DNA from: an uncultured Caulobacterales bacterium
GTDB lineage: Bacteria > Pseudomonadota > Alphaproteobacteria > Caulobacterales > Caulobacteraceae
DNA: 63,174 bases
Assembly: GCA_903862425.1 (NCBI GenBank)
Contig: CAIOYC010000042.1
Coordinates: 1 to 63,174 of the forward strand
Direction of reading: 5' to 3'
The translations under genes and the position numbers were made by a program. This document shows positions 28,158 through 37,710 of this stretch, piece by piece; within the stretch, counting starts at the first letter, position 1, and each line of letters opens with the position of its first letter. Under the pieces are notes generated by a model that was not told the origin of the DNA, searched no databases, and was given only the letters and a program-made list of their open reading frames with translations.

Positions 28158-30308
28158 ATGCCCCGCACCCGACACGCCGTTTCGCTGGCCGCCCTGGCCG
28201 TCGCCTTGACGACAGGTCATGCCGCCGCCGCGCCGACAACGCCCGAGGCGCGCGCCGCCGCCCTCGTGGCCAGGATGACCACGGACGAGAAGATCGCCCT
28301 GGTGCACGGCCACTTTCCCATGTTCACCAAGGGCAAGCCCGCCGGCATGACCCTGCATGCGGGCTACATCCCCGGCATCCCGCGTCTCGGCATTCCTGAC
28401 CTGCAGGAGAGCGACGCCAGCCTGGGTGTCGCCAATGCGGGGCGCGGGCCTACGGATGACGCCACCTCGCTGCCCTCGGGCCTGGCGCTGGCGGCCACCT
28501 TCGATCCTGAGATCGCCTATGCGGGCGGGGCGATGATCGGCAAGGAGGCCCGGCAGAAGGGCTACAACATCCTGCTCGCCGGCGGCGTGAACCTGGTGCG
28601 CGAGCCGCGCAACGGGCGCAACTTCGAGTACCTGGGCGAAGATCCGCTGCTGGCCGGAACGCAGGCGGGCGCCTCGATCAAGGGCATCCAGTCCAACCAC
28701 ATCGTCTCCACGATCAAACACTATGCGCTGAACGCGCAGGAGACCGGGCGGCACGTGGCCAATGCCGTGATCGACCCGGCGGCGTTGCAGGAAAGCGATC
28801 TGCTCGCTTTCCACATCGCCATCGAGGCTGGCCGACCGGGGTCGGTGATGTGCGCCTACAACAAGGTGAATGGGCTCTATGCCTGCGAGAACGGGCCGCT
28901 GTTCGACATCCTGAAGAAGGATTGGGGCTATAAGGGCTGGGTCATGTCCGACTGGGGCGCGGTCCATTCGGCCGAGGCTGCGCTCACCGGCCTCGACCAG
29001 GAATCCGGGCAGGAACTCGACAAGCAGGCCTATTTCGACGCGCCGCTGAAGGCCGACCTCGCCAGTGGCAAGATTCCCATGGCCAAGCTGGATGAGATGG
29101 TCACGCGGATCGTCTACGGCCTCGCCGCCAATGGGGTGCTCGATCATCCGGTCGCGGCCGGCGGGCTGGACACCGCGGCGGAGGGGGTGGTGGCCCAGCG
29201 CGCGGCCGAAAGCGCCATCGTACTGCTGAAAAATACCGGCGACGTGCTGCCGCTGGCGAAGAGCGCGCGCAATATCCTGGTCGTCGGCGGGCATGCCGAT
29301 ATCGGCGTGCTGTCCGGCGGCGGCTCTTCCCAGGTCGTGCCGGTGGGCTCGACCAAGTTCAAGCCGCCGTCCTGGGCGCCCTCATGGGGCGGCGGGATGA
29401 TTTACCAACCGTCCTCGCCTCTAGCCGCTATCCGCGCGCTGGCAGGCGGGGCGACGGTCACCTACGACGCCGGGACCGATCCGGCCGCCACAGCCGCCGC
29501 AGCGGCCAAGGCCGACCTCGTCATCGTCTTCGCCGCCCAGTGGGCCACCGAGGGCTCGGACGTCTCGCTCACCCTGCCCGACGGCCAGGACGCCCTGATC
29601 ACCGCCGTCGCTACCGCCAACCCTAAGACGGTGGTCGTATTGGAGACGGGTGGGCCGGTACTCACCCCTTGGATCGACAAGCCTGCAGCGGTGCTCGAAG
29701 CCTGGTATCCCGGCAGTCGGGGTGGGGAGGCCATCGCTCGTGTGCTGTTTGGCGAAGTGAACCCCTCGGGACGTCTGCCGGTCAGCTTCCCGACCAGCGA
29801 GGCGCAACTGCCGCGTCCCAAGCTCGACGGCGATCCGACCGCGCCGGAGTCCCTCGACCCCACCAAGGGCCAGCCGCCCTTTGACGTGCATTACACCGAA
29901 GGCGCGGAGGTCGGTTATCGCTGGTACGAGAAGACCGCCGCCAAGCCGCAATTTTCCTTCGGTTACGGCCTGTCCTACACGCGCTTCAGCTATAGCGGCC
30001 TGAAGGTCTCCGGCGGCAAGACGCTGCGCGCGACCTTCACGGTGACCAATTCCGGCAAGCGCGCTGGAATCGAAACGCCGCAGGTCTATGCGGCGGGCGA
30101 AGGGCGGACCCTCCGCTTGGTCGGCTTCACCCGCGTGGCGCTGAAGCCCGGCGAGCGTCGCACCATCACGATCGAGGCCGATCCGCGCGTCCTCGCCACC
30201 TTCGATGGCGCGGCGCATCGATGGCGCCCCGCCAAGGGTCGCTATGCCGTTACGGTAGGCCCGGCGGCGGGGCAGGCGGTCCTGACGGGAGCTGGCGTGC
30301 TGCCCTAG
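28158..30308 (+). CDS. bglX: Secreted GH3 beta-glycosidase
   Basis: A 716-residue glycoside hydrolase family 3 enzyme with a signal peptide (about 1-25). The N-terminal barrel carries VMSDWGAVHS with the nucleophile Asp265 and SVMCAYNKVNG. The (alpha/beta)6 domain follows with IVLLKNTGDVLPLAK and PWIDKPAAVLEAWYPGSRGGEAIARVLFGEVNPSGRLPVSFP. A fibronectin-III-like C-terminal domain has GYGLSYTRFSY. It probably removes terminal beta-linked glucose or related sugars in the periplasm or outside the cell. It closes the TonB receptor-sulfatase-glycosidase run. The symbol refers to the family, not to a proven orthologue. Confidence 0.9.
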   Translation: MPRTRHAVSLAALAVALTTGHAAAAPTTPEARAAALVARMTTDEKIALVHGHFPMFTKGKPAGMTLHAGYIPGIPRLGIPDLQESDASLGVANAGRGPTDDATSLPSGLALAATFDPEIAYAGGAMIGKEARQKGYNILLAGGVNLVREPRNGRNFEYLGEDPLLAGTQAGASIKGIQSNHIVSTIKHYALNAQETGRHVANAVIDPAALQESDLLAFHIAIEAGRPGSVMCAYNKVNGLYACENGPLFDILKKDWGYKGWVMSDWGAVHSAEAALTGLDQESGQELDKQAYFDAPLKADLASGKIPMAKLDEMVTRIVYGLAANGVLDHPVAAGGLDTAAEGVVAQRAAESAIVLLKNTGDVLPLAKSARNILVVGGHADIGVLSGGGSSQVVPVGSTKFKPPSWAPSWGGGMIYQPSSPLAAIRALAGGATVTYDAGTDPAATAAAAAKADLVIVFAAQWATEGSDVSLTLPDGQDALITAVATANPKTVVVLETGGPVLTPWIDKPAAVLEAWYPGSRGGEAIARVLFGEVNPSGRLPVSFPTSEAQLPRPKLDGDPTAPESLDPTKGQPPFDVHYTEGAEVGYRWYEKTAAKPQFSFGYGLSYTRFSYSGLKVSGGKTLRATFTVTNSGKRAGIETPQVYAAGEGRTLRLVGFTRVALKPGERRTITIEADPRVLATFDGAAHRWRPAKGRYAVTVGPAAGQAVLTGAGVLP

Positions 30309-30327
30309 CGGAACCCTGCGAACGCCT

Positions 30328-30356
30328 TTGACAAGGCCGGTATCCCGACCAATGCT
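30328..30356 (+). promoter_or_regulatory. Candidate promoter before acyl-CoA synthetase
   Basis: TTGACA at 30328-30333 matches the -35 consensus perfectly, and AATGCT lies 17 bases on (30351-30356) as a weak -10. This would start a transcript for the acyl-CoA synthetase and P450 separately from the receptor operon. A GGGCC-aacc-GGCCC hairpin follows in the leader near 30373-30386. Confidence 0.35.
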
Positions 30357-30408
30357 GTGACCACAAGGCGCCGGGCCAACCGGCCCACGAGGAAACATCG
30401 AGGTCGCG

Positions 30409-31956
30409 ATGCACCCCAGCGTCCACGCCATCCAGACCCCCGACAAGCCCGCCTATATCATGGCGGGCTCAGGCGAGACGGTGACCTATGCTGAGCTCGA
30501 TGCGCGGGCCAACCAGGGCGCCCATCTGCTGCGCGCCCTGGGGCTTAAGCGCGGCGACGGCATGGCCGTCTTCATGGACAACAGTCCCCGGTATTTCGAG
30601 GTGGTGTGGGCGGCGGACCGGGCGGGCGTCTACTGTACCTGCATCTCCTCCAAGCTCACCGCCGCCGAGGCCGAATACATCGTCCGCGACGGCGACTGCC
30701 GGGTGCTGATCGCGTCCAAGGGCGTGGCGGAAACGGCGTTGAAGCTGGCCCCGCTGATCGCGGACGTGAAGCTCTTCATGTGCGACGGCGCGGTGGGCGA
30801 ATACGCCAGCTTCGAGGCGGCCCGCGCGACCTATCCCATCACCCCCATCGCCGATCCGTCGCCGGGCGGCATCATGCTCTATTCGTCCGGCACCACTGGG
30901 CGGCCCAAAGGGGTGAAGCACCCTCTGCCCGAGGGCGAGGTCGGCTCCAATGTCAGCCCGCTGGTGGGGCTGGGCGTCGCGCTCTACGGTTTCACGCCGG
31001 ACATGGTCTACCTGTCGCCCGCCCCGCTCTACCATGCCGCGCCCCTGCGCTGGACCATGGCGGTGCAGCAACTCGGCGGCACGGTGATCGTGATGGAGCG
31101 GTTCGACCCCGAGTTGGCGCTCAGATATGTCGAGCAGTACCGCGTGACCCACGCCCAATGGGTGCCGACCCATTTCGTGCGCATGCTGAAACTGCCCGCC
31201 GAGGCGCGTGAGGGCCACGACCTGTCCTCGCTCAAGGCCGTCTGGCACGCCGCCGCGCCCTGTCCGGTTCCGGTGAAGGATCAGATGATCGCCTGGTGGG
31301 GCCCGATCATCCACGAATACTATGCCGGTACGGAAGGCAACGGCTTCACCGCCATCAACTCGGCCGAATGGCTGCAGCACAAGGGATCGGTGGGTAAGGG
31401 CCTGACCGCCGAGGTGAAGATCTGCGACGAGGACGGCAACGCCCTGCCGCCCCGCACGGAGGGCGCGGTCTATTTCGCCGGCGGCGGCGCGTTCGAGTAT
31501 CACAACGATCCGGCTAAGACCGCCGAAAGTCATAACCAGCACGGCTGGTCCACCCTCGGCGACATCGGCTGGCTTGACGAGGAGGGCTATCTCTACCTCA
31601 CCGATCGCAAGAGTTTCATGATCATTTCCGGCGGGGTGAACATCTACCCGGCCGAGATCGAGAACCTGCTCATCACCCATCCCAAGGTGGCGGATGTGGC
31701 TGTGATCGGCGGCCCGCACGAAGAGATGGGCGAGGAAGTGGTCGCGGTCATCCAGCCGATGGATTGGTCGCAGGCCGGCGATGACTTCGCCGCCGAGATC
31801 AGCGCCTTCGCCCGCGCCCACCTCAGCCACGTAAAGACGCCGCGGCGGATCGACTTCATGCAGGAGCTGCCGCGCCACGCCACCGGCAAGCTCTACAAGC
31901 GCCTGATCCGCGACGCCTACTGGAAGCCCGCCGCCGCTCAACAAGCCACGCCATAA
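30409..31956 (+). CDS. Acyl-CoA synthetase (AMP-forming)
   Basis: A 515-residue ANL-superfamily ligase that activates a carboxylic acid to its CoA thioester. The P-loop is YSSGTTGRPKGV. YYAGTEGNG, then GDIGWLDEEGYLYLTDRKSFMIISGGVNIYPAEIE (hinge and motif A8) and the C-terminal catalytic Lys in GKLYKR complete the adenylation signature. No signal peptide is seen. The sequence style resembles fatty-acyl, steroid and bile-acid CoA ligases of alphaproteobacteria and actinobacteria. A cytochrome P450 follows after 60 bases, suggesting terminal oxidation of a hydrophobic chain and its activation to CoA. Confidence 0.9.
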   Translation: MHPSVHAIQTPDKPAYIMAGSGETVTYAELDARANQGAHLLRALGLKRGDGMAVFMDNSPRYFEVVWAADRAGVYCTCISSKLTAAEAEYIVRDGDCRVLIASKGVAETALKLAPLIADVKLFMCDGAVGEYASFEAARATYPITPIADPSPGGIMLYSSGTTGRPKGVKHPLPEGEVGSNVSPLVGLGVALYGFTPDMVYLSPAPLYHAAPLRWTMAVQQLGGTVIVMERFDPELALRYVEQYRVTHAQWVPTHFVRMLKLPAEAREGHDLSSLKAVWHAAAPCPVPVKDQMIAWWGPIIHEYYAGTEGNGFTAINSAEWLQHKGSVGKGLTAEVKICDEDGNALPPRTEGAVYFAGGGAFEYHNDPAKTAESHNQHGWSTLGDIGWLDEEGYLYLTDRKSFMIISGGVNIYPAEIENLLITHPKVADVAVIGGPHEEMGEEVVAVIQPMDWSQAGDDFAAEISAFARAHLSHVKTPRRIDFMQELPRHATGKLYKRLIRDAYWKPAAAQQATP

Positions 31957-32016
31957 GGCTCTTGGCAGCCGCAGCGTCAGCCAGTCCAGACTGCTCGAAG
32001 AGCCCGAGGAAACGCC

Positions 32017-33363
32017 ATGCAGTTGATCAGCGACACCGTGGAGCTGGATGGCGCCAAGGGCCCTGTCCATCCACCCGTCTATCCTGTCAGCGAAGCCGAA
32101 CTGTGGAACCCCGACCGGTTCAAGGCCGGCCCGCCCCTGGCCGACTTCGCCCGACTGCGCGCGGCCTCGCCCGTCGCCTGGAACGCGGAGCCGGAAGGCC
32201 GGGCGGGCTTCTGGTCGATCACGCGCTATGAAGATGTGATGCGGGTCAACAGCGACTACGAAACCTTCTCCTCGCAGAAGGGCGGCATTCTGATGGCCTA
32301 TCAGAGTTCCGACCTTCAGCTGGCCAAGGCGTCGCTGGACACCATGATCAATCTCGATCCGCCCAATCACATGCAGCTCCGCCGCGAGCACATGCCCTAT
32401 TTCACGCCGGCCTATCTGCGCGCCCTGACCGAACGGGTGGAGGCGGAGGTGACGCGTCTGCTCGACGTCATGGCGCCGCTCGGCAAGTGCGATCTGGTTC
32501 CGATGCTGTCGGCCCAGCTGCCGCTGTTCACCCTGTGCGAAATCCTCGGCGTACCCCCGGCGGATCGGGGCAAGTTCCTGACCTGGATGCACTATCTGGA
32601 GATGGCCAACTCGTTCGCCGCCGAGCGCGCGGGCTCCACAGGGGGCAGTCTCGAAGCCGCCGCGGCCGAGGTTCCGCCCGAACTGAAAGCCTTCCTCGAC
32701 GCCTTCACCGCGGCCATCGACGAAATGTTCGCCTATGGCCGCGAGATGCTGCACAAGCGCCGCCTCGATCCGCAGCCGGACCTGATGAGCGCCATCGCCC
32801 GCGCCCAGATCGACGGAGAGTTCCTGCAGGACGAATACCTCGACGGCTCCTGGCTGTTGATCGTGTTCGCCGGCAACGACACCACGCGCAACACCATATC
32901 CGGCGCCATGGAGTTGCTCAGCCAGTTCCCCTCGGAGAAGGCCAAGCTGATCGCCAGGCCGGACCTCATGCCCGGCGCGGTGAACGAGATCATCCGCCTG
33001 GTCAGCCCGGTGATCTATATGCGTCGTACCGCCACGCGCGCCGTGGAGGTCAGCGGGCAGGCCATCGCCGCGGGTGAGAAGGTGATCATGTATTACGGCG
33101 CCGCCAATCGCGACGCGGCCGTGTTTCCCGATCCCGACCGGATGGACGTCGAGCGCTCTAATGCCGACAAGCACATCGCCTTCGGCTACGGCCCCCATAC
33201 CTGTATCGGCAAGCGCGTGGCGCAGCTTCAGCTGGAAGCGGTCTATCGGCAGATGCTGGCGCGCTTTCCGGACATCCACCAGTCCGGTCCCAAGGACGTG
33301 GCGCCCAACAACTTTGTCTACGCCATCCGCTCCATGCCCGTGGAGTTCAGCCCGGTGCGCTGA
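32017..33363 (+). CDS. Cytochrome P450
   Basis: A 448-residue soluble bacterial P450 monooxygenase. The I-helix oxygen-activation motif is FAGNDTTRN, the ExxR motif is EIIR (in NEIIRLVSPVIYMRRTA), and the heme-thiolate Cys396 lies in FGYGPHTCIG. The pattern resembles the CYP125/CYP142/CYP124-like group that oxidises sterol or branched-lipid chains, though this assignment is tentative. It needs a ferredoxin and a ferredoxin reductase; a candidate reductase lies at 43006-44247, and no ferredoxin gene is seen in the window. A seven-base stem (31957-31963 with 31998-32004) spans the gap from the acyl-CoA synthetase, just before a GAGGAAA ribosome-binding site. Confidence 0.92.
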   Translation: MQLISDTVELDGAKGPVHPPVYPVSEAELWNPDRFKAGPPLADFARLRAASPVAWNAEPEGRAGFWSITRYEDVMRVNSDYETFSSQKGGILMAYQSSDLQLAKASLDTMINLDPPNHMQLRREHMPYFTPAYLRALTERVEAEVTRLLDVMAPLGKCDLVPMLSAQLPLFTLCEILGVPPADRGKFLTWMHYLEMANSFAAERAGSTGGSLEAAAAEVPPELKAFLDAFTAAIDEMFAYGREMLHKRRLDPQPDLMSAIARAQIDGEFLQDEYLDGSWLLIVFAGNDTTRNTISGAMELLSQFPSEKAKLIARPDLMPGAVNEIIRLVSPVIYMRRTATRAVEVSGQAIAAGEKVIMYYGAANRDAAVFPDPDRMDVERSNADKHIAFGYGPHTCIGKRVAQLQLEAVYRQMLARFPDIHQSGPKDVAPNNFVYAIRSMPVEFSPVR

Positions 33364-33369
33364 CCAAGC

Positions 33370-34299
33370 TCAGCCGAACACCGCGTCGATCCGGGGCGCG
33401 GCGGGATGGCGGTCGGCGCGCATGAAGTCGATCAGGGCGCGCAACTTGCGCGGCGCGCGGCGGCGGCTGGGATAGTAGAGGGTCAGGCCCGGCAGCGGCA
33501 GGCTCCAGTCCGTTAGCAGGCGCACCAGGCGGCCATCCTCGATGAATCGCTCGATGAAGCCGTTAGCCATATAACCGACGCCCACGCCGTCGAGGGCCGC
33601 CTGGGCCATGGCGCTCGAGTCGTTGACAATCAGGCGACCGCGAATGGCCAGTTCCAACCGCTCCTCGCCCCGTGCGAACACCCAGCGTTCGATCTGGCCG
33701 GAGGTAGCGGCGGGAAAGGCGATGCAGTCGTGCTCCAGGAGATCGCGTGGGCACTTTGGCGCGCCGCGCATCGCCACATAGTCAGGCGAGGCGATCACAT
33801 GGGCGGAGAGGGGAGGGCCCACCGGCACCGCCACCATGTCCCGTTCTACGAGGTCGCCGAAGCGGATGCCCGCGTCGAAGCCGCGGGCGATGATGTCCAC
33901 CAGGCCGTTCTCGATCACCAGCTCCAAGTCTATGTCCGGGTAGGCGGCCAGGAAGCGACTCAGCATGGGGCGCAGCACGGTCATATAGGCGGCGCGGGGC
34001 ACGTTCAGGCGCAGCAGGCCTGAGGGGTGGTCAGCCTCCGCGCCCAGCTCTTCGGCGGCGGCGTTCAGTTCGCGCAGCGGTCCGGCGATCCGCTCCAGAT
34101 AGCGCGCGCCTGCCTCGGTCAAGCTGACGCTTCGGGTGGTGCGGTTCAACAGGGCGACGCCCAGTCGCTGCTCAAGGGTGCGGATGCTCTGGCTCACCGC
34201 CGAGGGCGACACCTGCAGCCGCACGGCGGCGCCGGAGAAGCTGGAGAGTTCGGCAACCGCCACGAAGGCGGCGAGATTCTCGGTGGAGCTTTGCGCCAT
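33370..34299 (-). CDS. LysR-family transcriptional regulator
   Basis: A 309-residue LysR regulator. The winged HTH lies at about residues 5-63 (FVAVAELSSFSGAAVRLQVSPSAVSQSIRTLEQRLGVALLNRTTRSVSLTEAG) and is followed by a type 2 periplasmic-binding-like effector domain. It resembles the subgroup typified by DNA-binding regulators next to oxidoreductase or efflux genes. It is divergent from the RND efflux operon, with a 168-base control region that holds a 15-base palindrome, so it probably regulates that operon and itself. It ends six bases past the P450 stop in convergent orientation. Confidence 0.92.
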   Translation of the reverse strand: MAQSSTENLAAFVAVAELSSFSGAAVRLQVSPSAVSQSIRTLEQRLGVALLNRTTRSVSLTEAGARYLERIAGPLRELNAAAEELGAEADHPSGLLRLNVPRAAYMTVLRPMLSRFLAAYPDIDLELVIENGLVDIIARGFDAGIRFGDLVERDMVAVPVGPPLSAHVIASPDYVAMRGAPKCPRDLLEHDCIAFPAATSGQIERWVFARGEERLELAIRGRLIVNDSSAMAQAALDGVGVGYMANGFIERFIEDGRLVRLLTDWSLPLPGLTLYYPSRRRAPRKLRALIDFMRADRHPAAPRIDAVFG

Positions 34300-34353
34300 C
34301 GCATATCACAGATCAACTTTAACGCCTTCCGTTAGGTTACTCTCGCCGCATTG

Positions 34354-34368
34354 TGAAGCCTTGCTTCA
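34354..34368. promoter_or_regulatory. Candidate LysR operator palindrome
   Basis: TGAAGC-CTT-GCTTCA is a perfect six-base inverted repeat with a three-base centre, placed between the divergent lysR gene and the RND operon. LysR regulators commonly bind such short dyads in the shared control region. It is 55 bases from the lysR start and 100 bases from the RND permease start. Confidence 0.45.
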
Positions 34369-34467
34369 AAAGTGTTGCGCAAAGTCCAGCTTGTCTGTGT
34401 CGCGTTGCAGCATGACTTGTGAGCCCGCAGCGCACGGTCATTTTCGCCGCGCTGCCGGAGTGTCGGT

Positions 34468-37400
34468 ATGATCGGTATCGTCAAGGTCGCGCTGGCGCGG
34501 CCCTACACCTTTGTGGTGATGGCGCTTCTGATCCTGATCATCGGTCCGTTGGTGGCGATGCGCACGCCCACCGACATCTTCCCCAATATCGGCGTGCCCG
34601 TGATCGGCGTGGCGTGGCAGTATACGGGCCTGTCGCCGGACGAGATGGCGGGGCGGATCATCAGCCCCTACGAGCGCACCATCTCCACCACCGTGAACGA
34701 CGTGGAGCACGTGGAGAGCACTTCGCTCTCGGGCATCGGCATCGTGAAGATCTATTTCCAGCCGGGCGTGGATATCCGCCTCGCCACCGCCCAGGTCGCC
34801 TCATTCTCGCAGACGGTGCTGAAGCAGCTTCCGCCCGGCGTCACCCCGCCGCTGATCCTGAACTACAACGCCTCCACCGTGCCGATCCTGCAGCTGGCGA
34901 CCTCGTCCAGGTCGCTGTCCGAGCAGCAGGTGCTCGACAATACGCAGAACTTCATGCGTCCGGTGCTGACCACCGTGCAGGGGGCTGCGGTGCCCTATTC
35001 CTATGGCGGCAAGGTCCGCCAGTTACAGATCGACCTCGACCCGCAGGCGCTTCAGTCCAAGGGGCTGTCGGCCCAGGACGTGTCCAACGCCATCGCCGCC
35101 CAAAACCAGATCACCCCCGCCGGCCTCGTGAAGATTGGACCGCTCCAATACGTGGTGAAGCTGAACGACGCCGCCGCCACTATCGAGGATTTGAACAACC
35201 TTCCGGTCAAGCAGGTGAACGGCGCCACCATCTTCATCCACGACGTCGGCCATGTTCGCGATGGCTCCGCGCCGCAGCAGTCCATCGTGCATGTGGATGG
35301 TAACCGCGCGGTGCTGACCACCATCCTGAAGAGCGGCAAGGCCTCTACCATCGACATCGTCGACGGAGTGAAATCCAAGCTGCCCTACCTGAAGACCATC
35401 CTGCCGCCGAGCCTCGACGTGGTGCCGCTGAACGACCAGTCGGTGTTCGTGAAGTCTGCGGTAGAGGGCGTGGTCAAGGAGGGTGTTATCGCCGCCGCCC
35501 TGACGTCGCTGATGATCCTGCTGTTCCTCGGCTCGTGGCGCTCGACGGTGATCATCGCGCTGTCGATTCCCCTGGCCATCCTGTGCGCCCTGATCGCCCT
35601 GGCGGTCACCGGCCAGACGCTCAACATCATGACCCTCGGCGGTCTCGCCCTGGCTGTGGGGATACTGGTGGACGACGCCACGGTGACCATCGAGAACATC
35701 AACTGGCACCTGGAGCAGGGCAAGGACGTCAAGACCGCTATTCTCGACGGCGCGGCCCAGATCGTGACGCCGGCCTTCGTGAGCCTGCTGTGCATCTGCA
35801 TCGTTTTCCTGCCCATGTTCGCGCTGCAGGGCGTGGCGGGTTACTTGTTCGTGCCTATGGCCATGTCGGTGGTGTTCGCGATGATCGCCTCCTTCATCCT
35901 GTCGCGCACCCTGGTGCCGACCATGGCGGCTTTCCTGCTGAAGCCTCATCATCCGGGCGTGCCGGAATACGACGGTGAGAACCCCTACGAGCACGAGCCC
36001 AAGCCCGCCCGCTCGCGCAATCCGCTGACCCGCTTCCAGCAAGGGTTCGAGGCGCGCTTCAACGATGTGCGCGAGCGCTATCGCGGCCTGCTCACCGTCG
36101 CCATGGAGCACCGGGGCGGCTTCGTGATCGGCTTTCTGGTGGTGGTGGTGCTGTCCATGGGGCTGGCGCCGTTCCTGGGCTCCAACTTCTTCCCCTCGGT
36201 GGATTCGGGGCAGATCACCCTGCACATGCGCCCGCGGATCGGCACTCGGATCGAGAACGCCTCGGAGCAGTTCGGCCAGGCCGAGGCGATCATCCGCCAG
36301 GTGATCCCGGCCGCCGAACTCAGCTCGATCGTGGACAATATCGGCCTGCCCACCAGCTCGATCAACACGATCTACAACAACTCCGGCCTGATCGGTTACC
36401 AGGACGGCGACATCTATGTTTCGCTGAACAAGAAGCATCATCCGACTGCGGACTATGTGCGCACTCTGCGCGAGCGGTTGCCGCGCGCCTTCCCGGGAGC
36501 GACCTTCTCCTTCCCGCCGGCGGACATCATCACCCAGATCCTGAATTTCGGCTCGCCTGCGCCGATCGACCTGCAGGTCTCCGGTCCCAACCTCGCCGCG
36601 AACCAGGCCTACGCGTCGAAGCTGCTGGAGAAGATGCGCGCCATTCCCGGCATCGCCGATGCGCGCATGCAGCAGTCCCTGGCCAGCCCGCAGCTGAACG
36701 TGGAGGTGGACCGCTCGCGCATGTCGGCGCTGGGCCTGACCGAGCAGGACGTGACCAACAGCGTCGGCGCCTCCATCGCCGGCACCTCGCAGACCGCGCC
36801 CACCTACTGGCTGAACCCCAAGAACGGGGTCTCCTATCCCATCGTGGCGCAGACGCCGGAATACCGGGTCGACAGCATGAGCGCGCTGGAGAACCTGCCC
36901 GTGACGGCCAGCAAGGGCGGCTCGGCCCAGGTGCTGGGCGGCCTTGGCCAAATCAAGCGTTCCCAGTCGCCGGCGGTGGTGTCGCACTACAATGTGCAGC
37001 CCACCTTCGACCTCTACGCCACGACCCAGGACCACGACCTCGGCGCCGTCGCCGCCTCGGTTCAGAAGCTGATCAAGGCGGAAGCGCACAACGCCCCCAA
37101 GGGCGCCATCGTCACCCTGCGCGGGCAGGTGGTGACCATGAACACCGCCTTTTCCGGCCTGTTCCTCGGCCTGCTTGGCGCCATCGTGCTGATCTACTTC
37201 CTGATCGTGGTGAACTTCCAGTCCTGGCTCGACCCGTTCGTGATCATCACCGCCTTGCCGGCGGCGCTGGCCGGGATCGTCTGGATGCTGTTCCTCACGG
37301 GAACGACGTTGAGCGTCCCGGCCCTCACCGGCGCCATCATGTGCATGGGCGTGGCGACCGCCAACTCGATCCTCGTCATCTCCTTCGCCCGCGAGCGGCT

Positions 37401-37710
37401 GGACGCGACCGGCGACGCGGTGAAGGCGGCCATGGAGGCCGGTTTCACCCGTTTCCGTCCGGTGCTGATGACGGCGCTGGCCATGATCATCGGCATGGCC
37501 CCCATGGCGCTGGGCCTGGGCGAAGGCGGCGAGCAGAACGCGCCCCTCGGCCGGGCCGTGATCGGCGGCCTGATCTGCGCCACCATCGCCACCCTTCTGT
37601 TCGTTCCCGTCGTCTTCAGCATGGTCCATGGCCGCAAGGCCGAACGCCACGCCCCCGACATGGCGCCGCCGGCTTCCCCCGCGCCCGGCGCCGGAGAAGT
37701 CTATGCCTGA
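34468..37710 (+). CDS. RND efflux transporter permease subunit
   Basis: A 1080-residue inner-membrane RND pump of the HAE1 (AcrB/MexB) type that exports drugs or metabolites by proton exchange. Helix 1 is at about 10-30. Two large periplasmic loops follow helices 1 and 7. The proton-relay aspartates lie in GILVDDATVTIENI (helix 4). The repeat symmetry is visible, with later helices near GLFLGLLGAIVLIYFLIVVNF and MGVATANSILVISFA. It is slightly longer than E. coli AcrB. The stop overlaps the next gene by eight bases. Expression is probably controlled by the divergent LysR protein. Confidence 0.93.
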   Translation: MIGIVKVALARPYTFVVMALLILIIGPLVAMRTPTDIFPNIGVPVIGVAWQYTGLSPDEMAGRIISPYERTISTTVNDVEHVESTSLSGIGIVKIYFQPGVDIRLATAQVASFSQTVLKQLPPGVTPPLILNYNASTVPILQLATSSRSLSEQQVLDNTQNFMRPVLTTVQGAAVPYSYGGKVRQLQIDLDPQALQSKGLSAQDVSNAIAAQNQITPAGLVKIGPLQYVVKLNDAAATIEDLNNLPVKQVNGATIFIHDVGHVRDGSAPQQSIVHVDGNRAVLTTILKSGKASTIDIVDGVKSKLPYLKTILPPSLDVVPLNDQSVFVKSAVEGVVKEGVIAAALTSLMILLFLGSWRSTVIIALSIPLAILCALIALAVTGQTLNIMTLGGLALAVGILVDDATVTIENINWHLEQGKDVKTAILDGAAQIVTPAFVSLLCICIVFLPMFALQGVAGYLFVPMAMSVVFAMIASFILSRTLVPTMAAFLLKPHHPGVPEYDGENPYEHEPKPARSRNPLTRFQQGFEARFNDVRERYRGLLTVAMEHRGGFVIGFLVVVVLSMGLAPFLGSNFFPSVDSGQITLHMRPRIGTRIENASEQFGQAEAIIRQVIPAAELSSIVDNIGLPTSSINTIYNNSGLIGYQDGDIYVSLNKKHHPTADYVRTLRERLPRAFPGATFSFPPADIITQILNFGSPAPIDLQVSGPNLAANQAYASKLLEKMRAIPGIADARMQQSLASPQLNVEVDRSRMSALGLTEQDVTNSVGASIAGTSQTAPTYWLNPKNGVSYPIVAQTPEYRVDSMSALENLPVTASKGGSAQVLGGLGQIKRSQSPAVVSHYNVQPTFDLYATTQDHDLGAVAASVQKLIKAEAHNAPKGAIVTLRGQVVTMNTAFSGLFLGLLGAIVLIYFLIVVNFQSWLDPFVIITALPAALAGIVWMLFLTGTTLSVPALTGAIMCMGVATANSILVISFARERLDATGDAVKAAMEAGFTRFRPVLMTALAMIIGMAPMALGLGEGGEQNAPLGRAVIGGLICATIATLLFVPVVFSMVHGRKAERHAPDMAPPASPAPGAGEVYA

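Noticed and set aside
30469-33279. Minus-strand frame of 936 codons opposite the acyl-CoA synthetase and P450
   Set aside because: The opposite strand carries two proteins with complete motifs; this frame shows biased composition and no recognisable domain.
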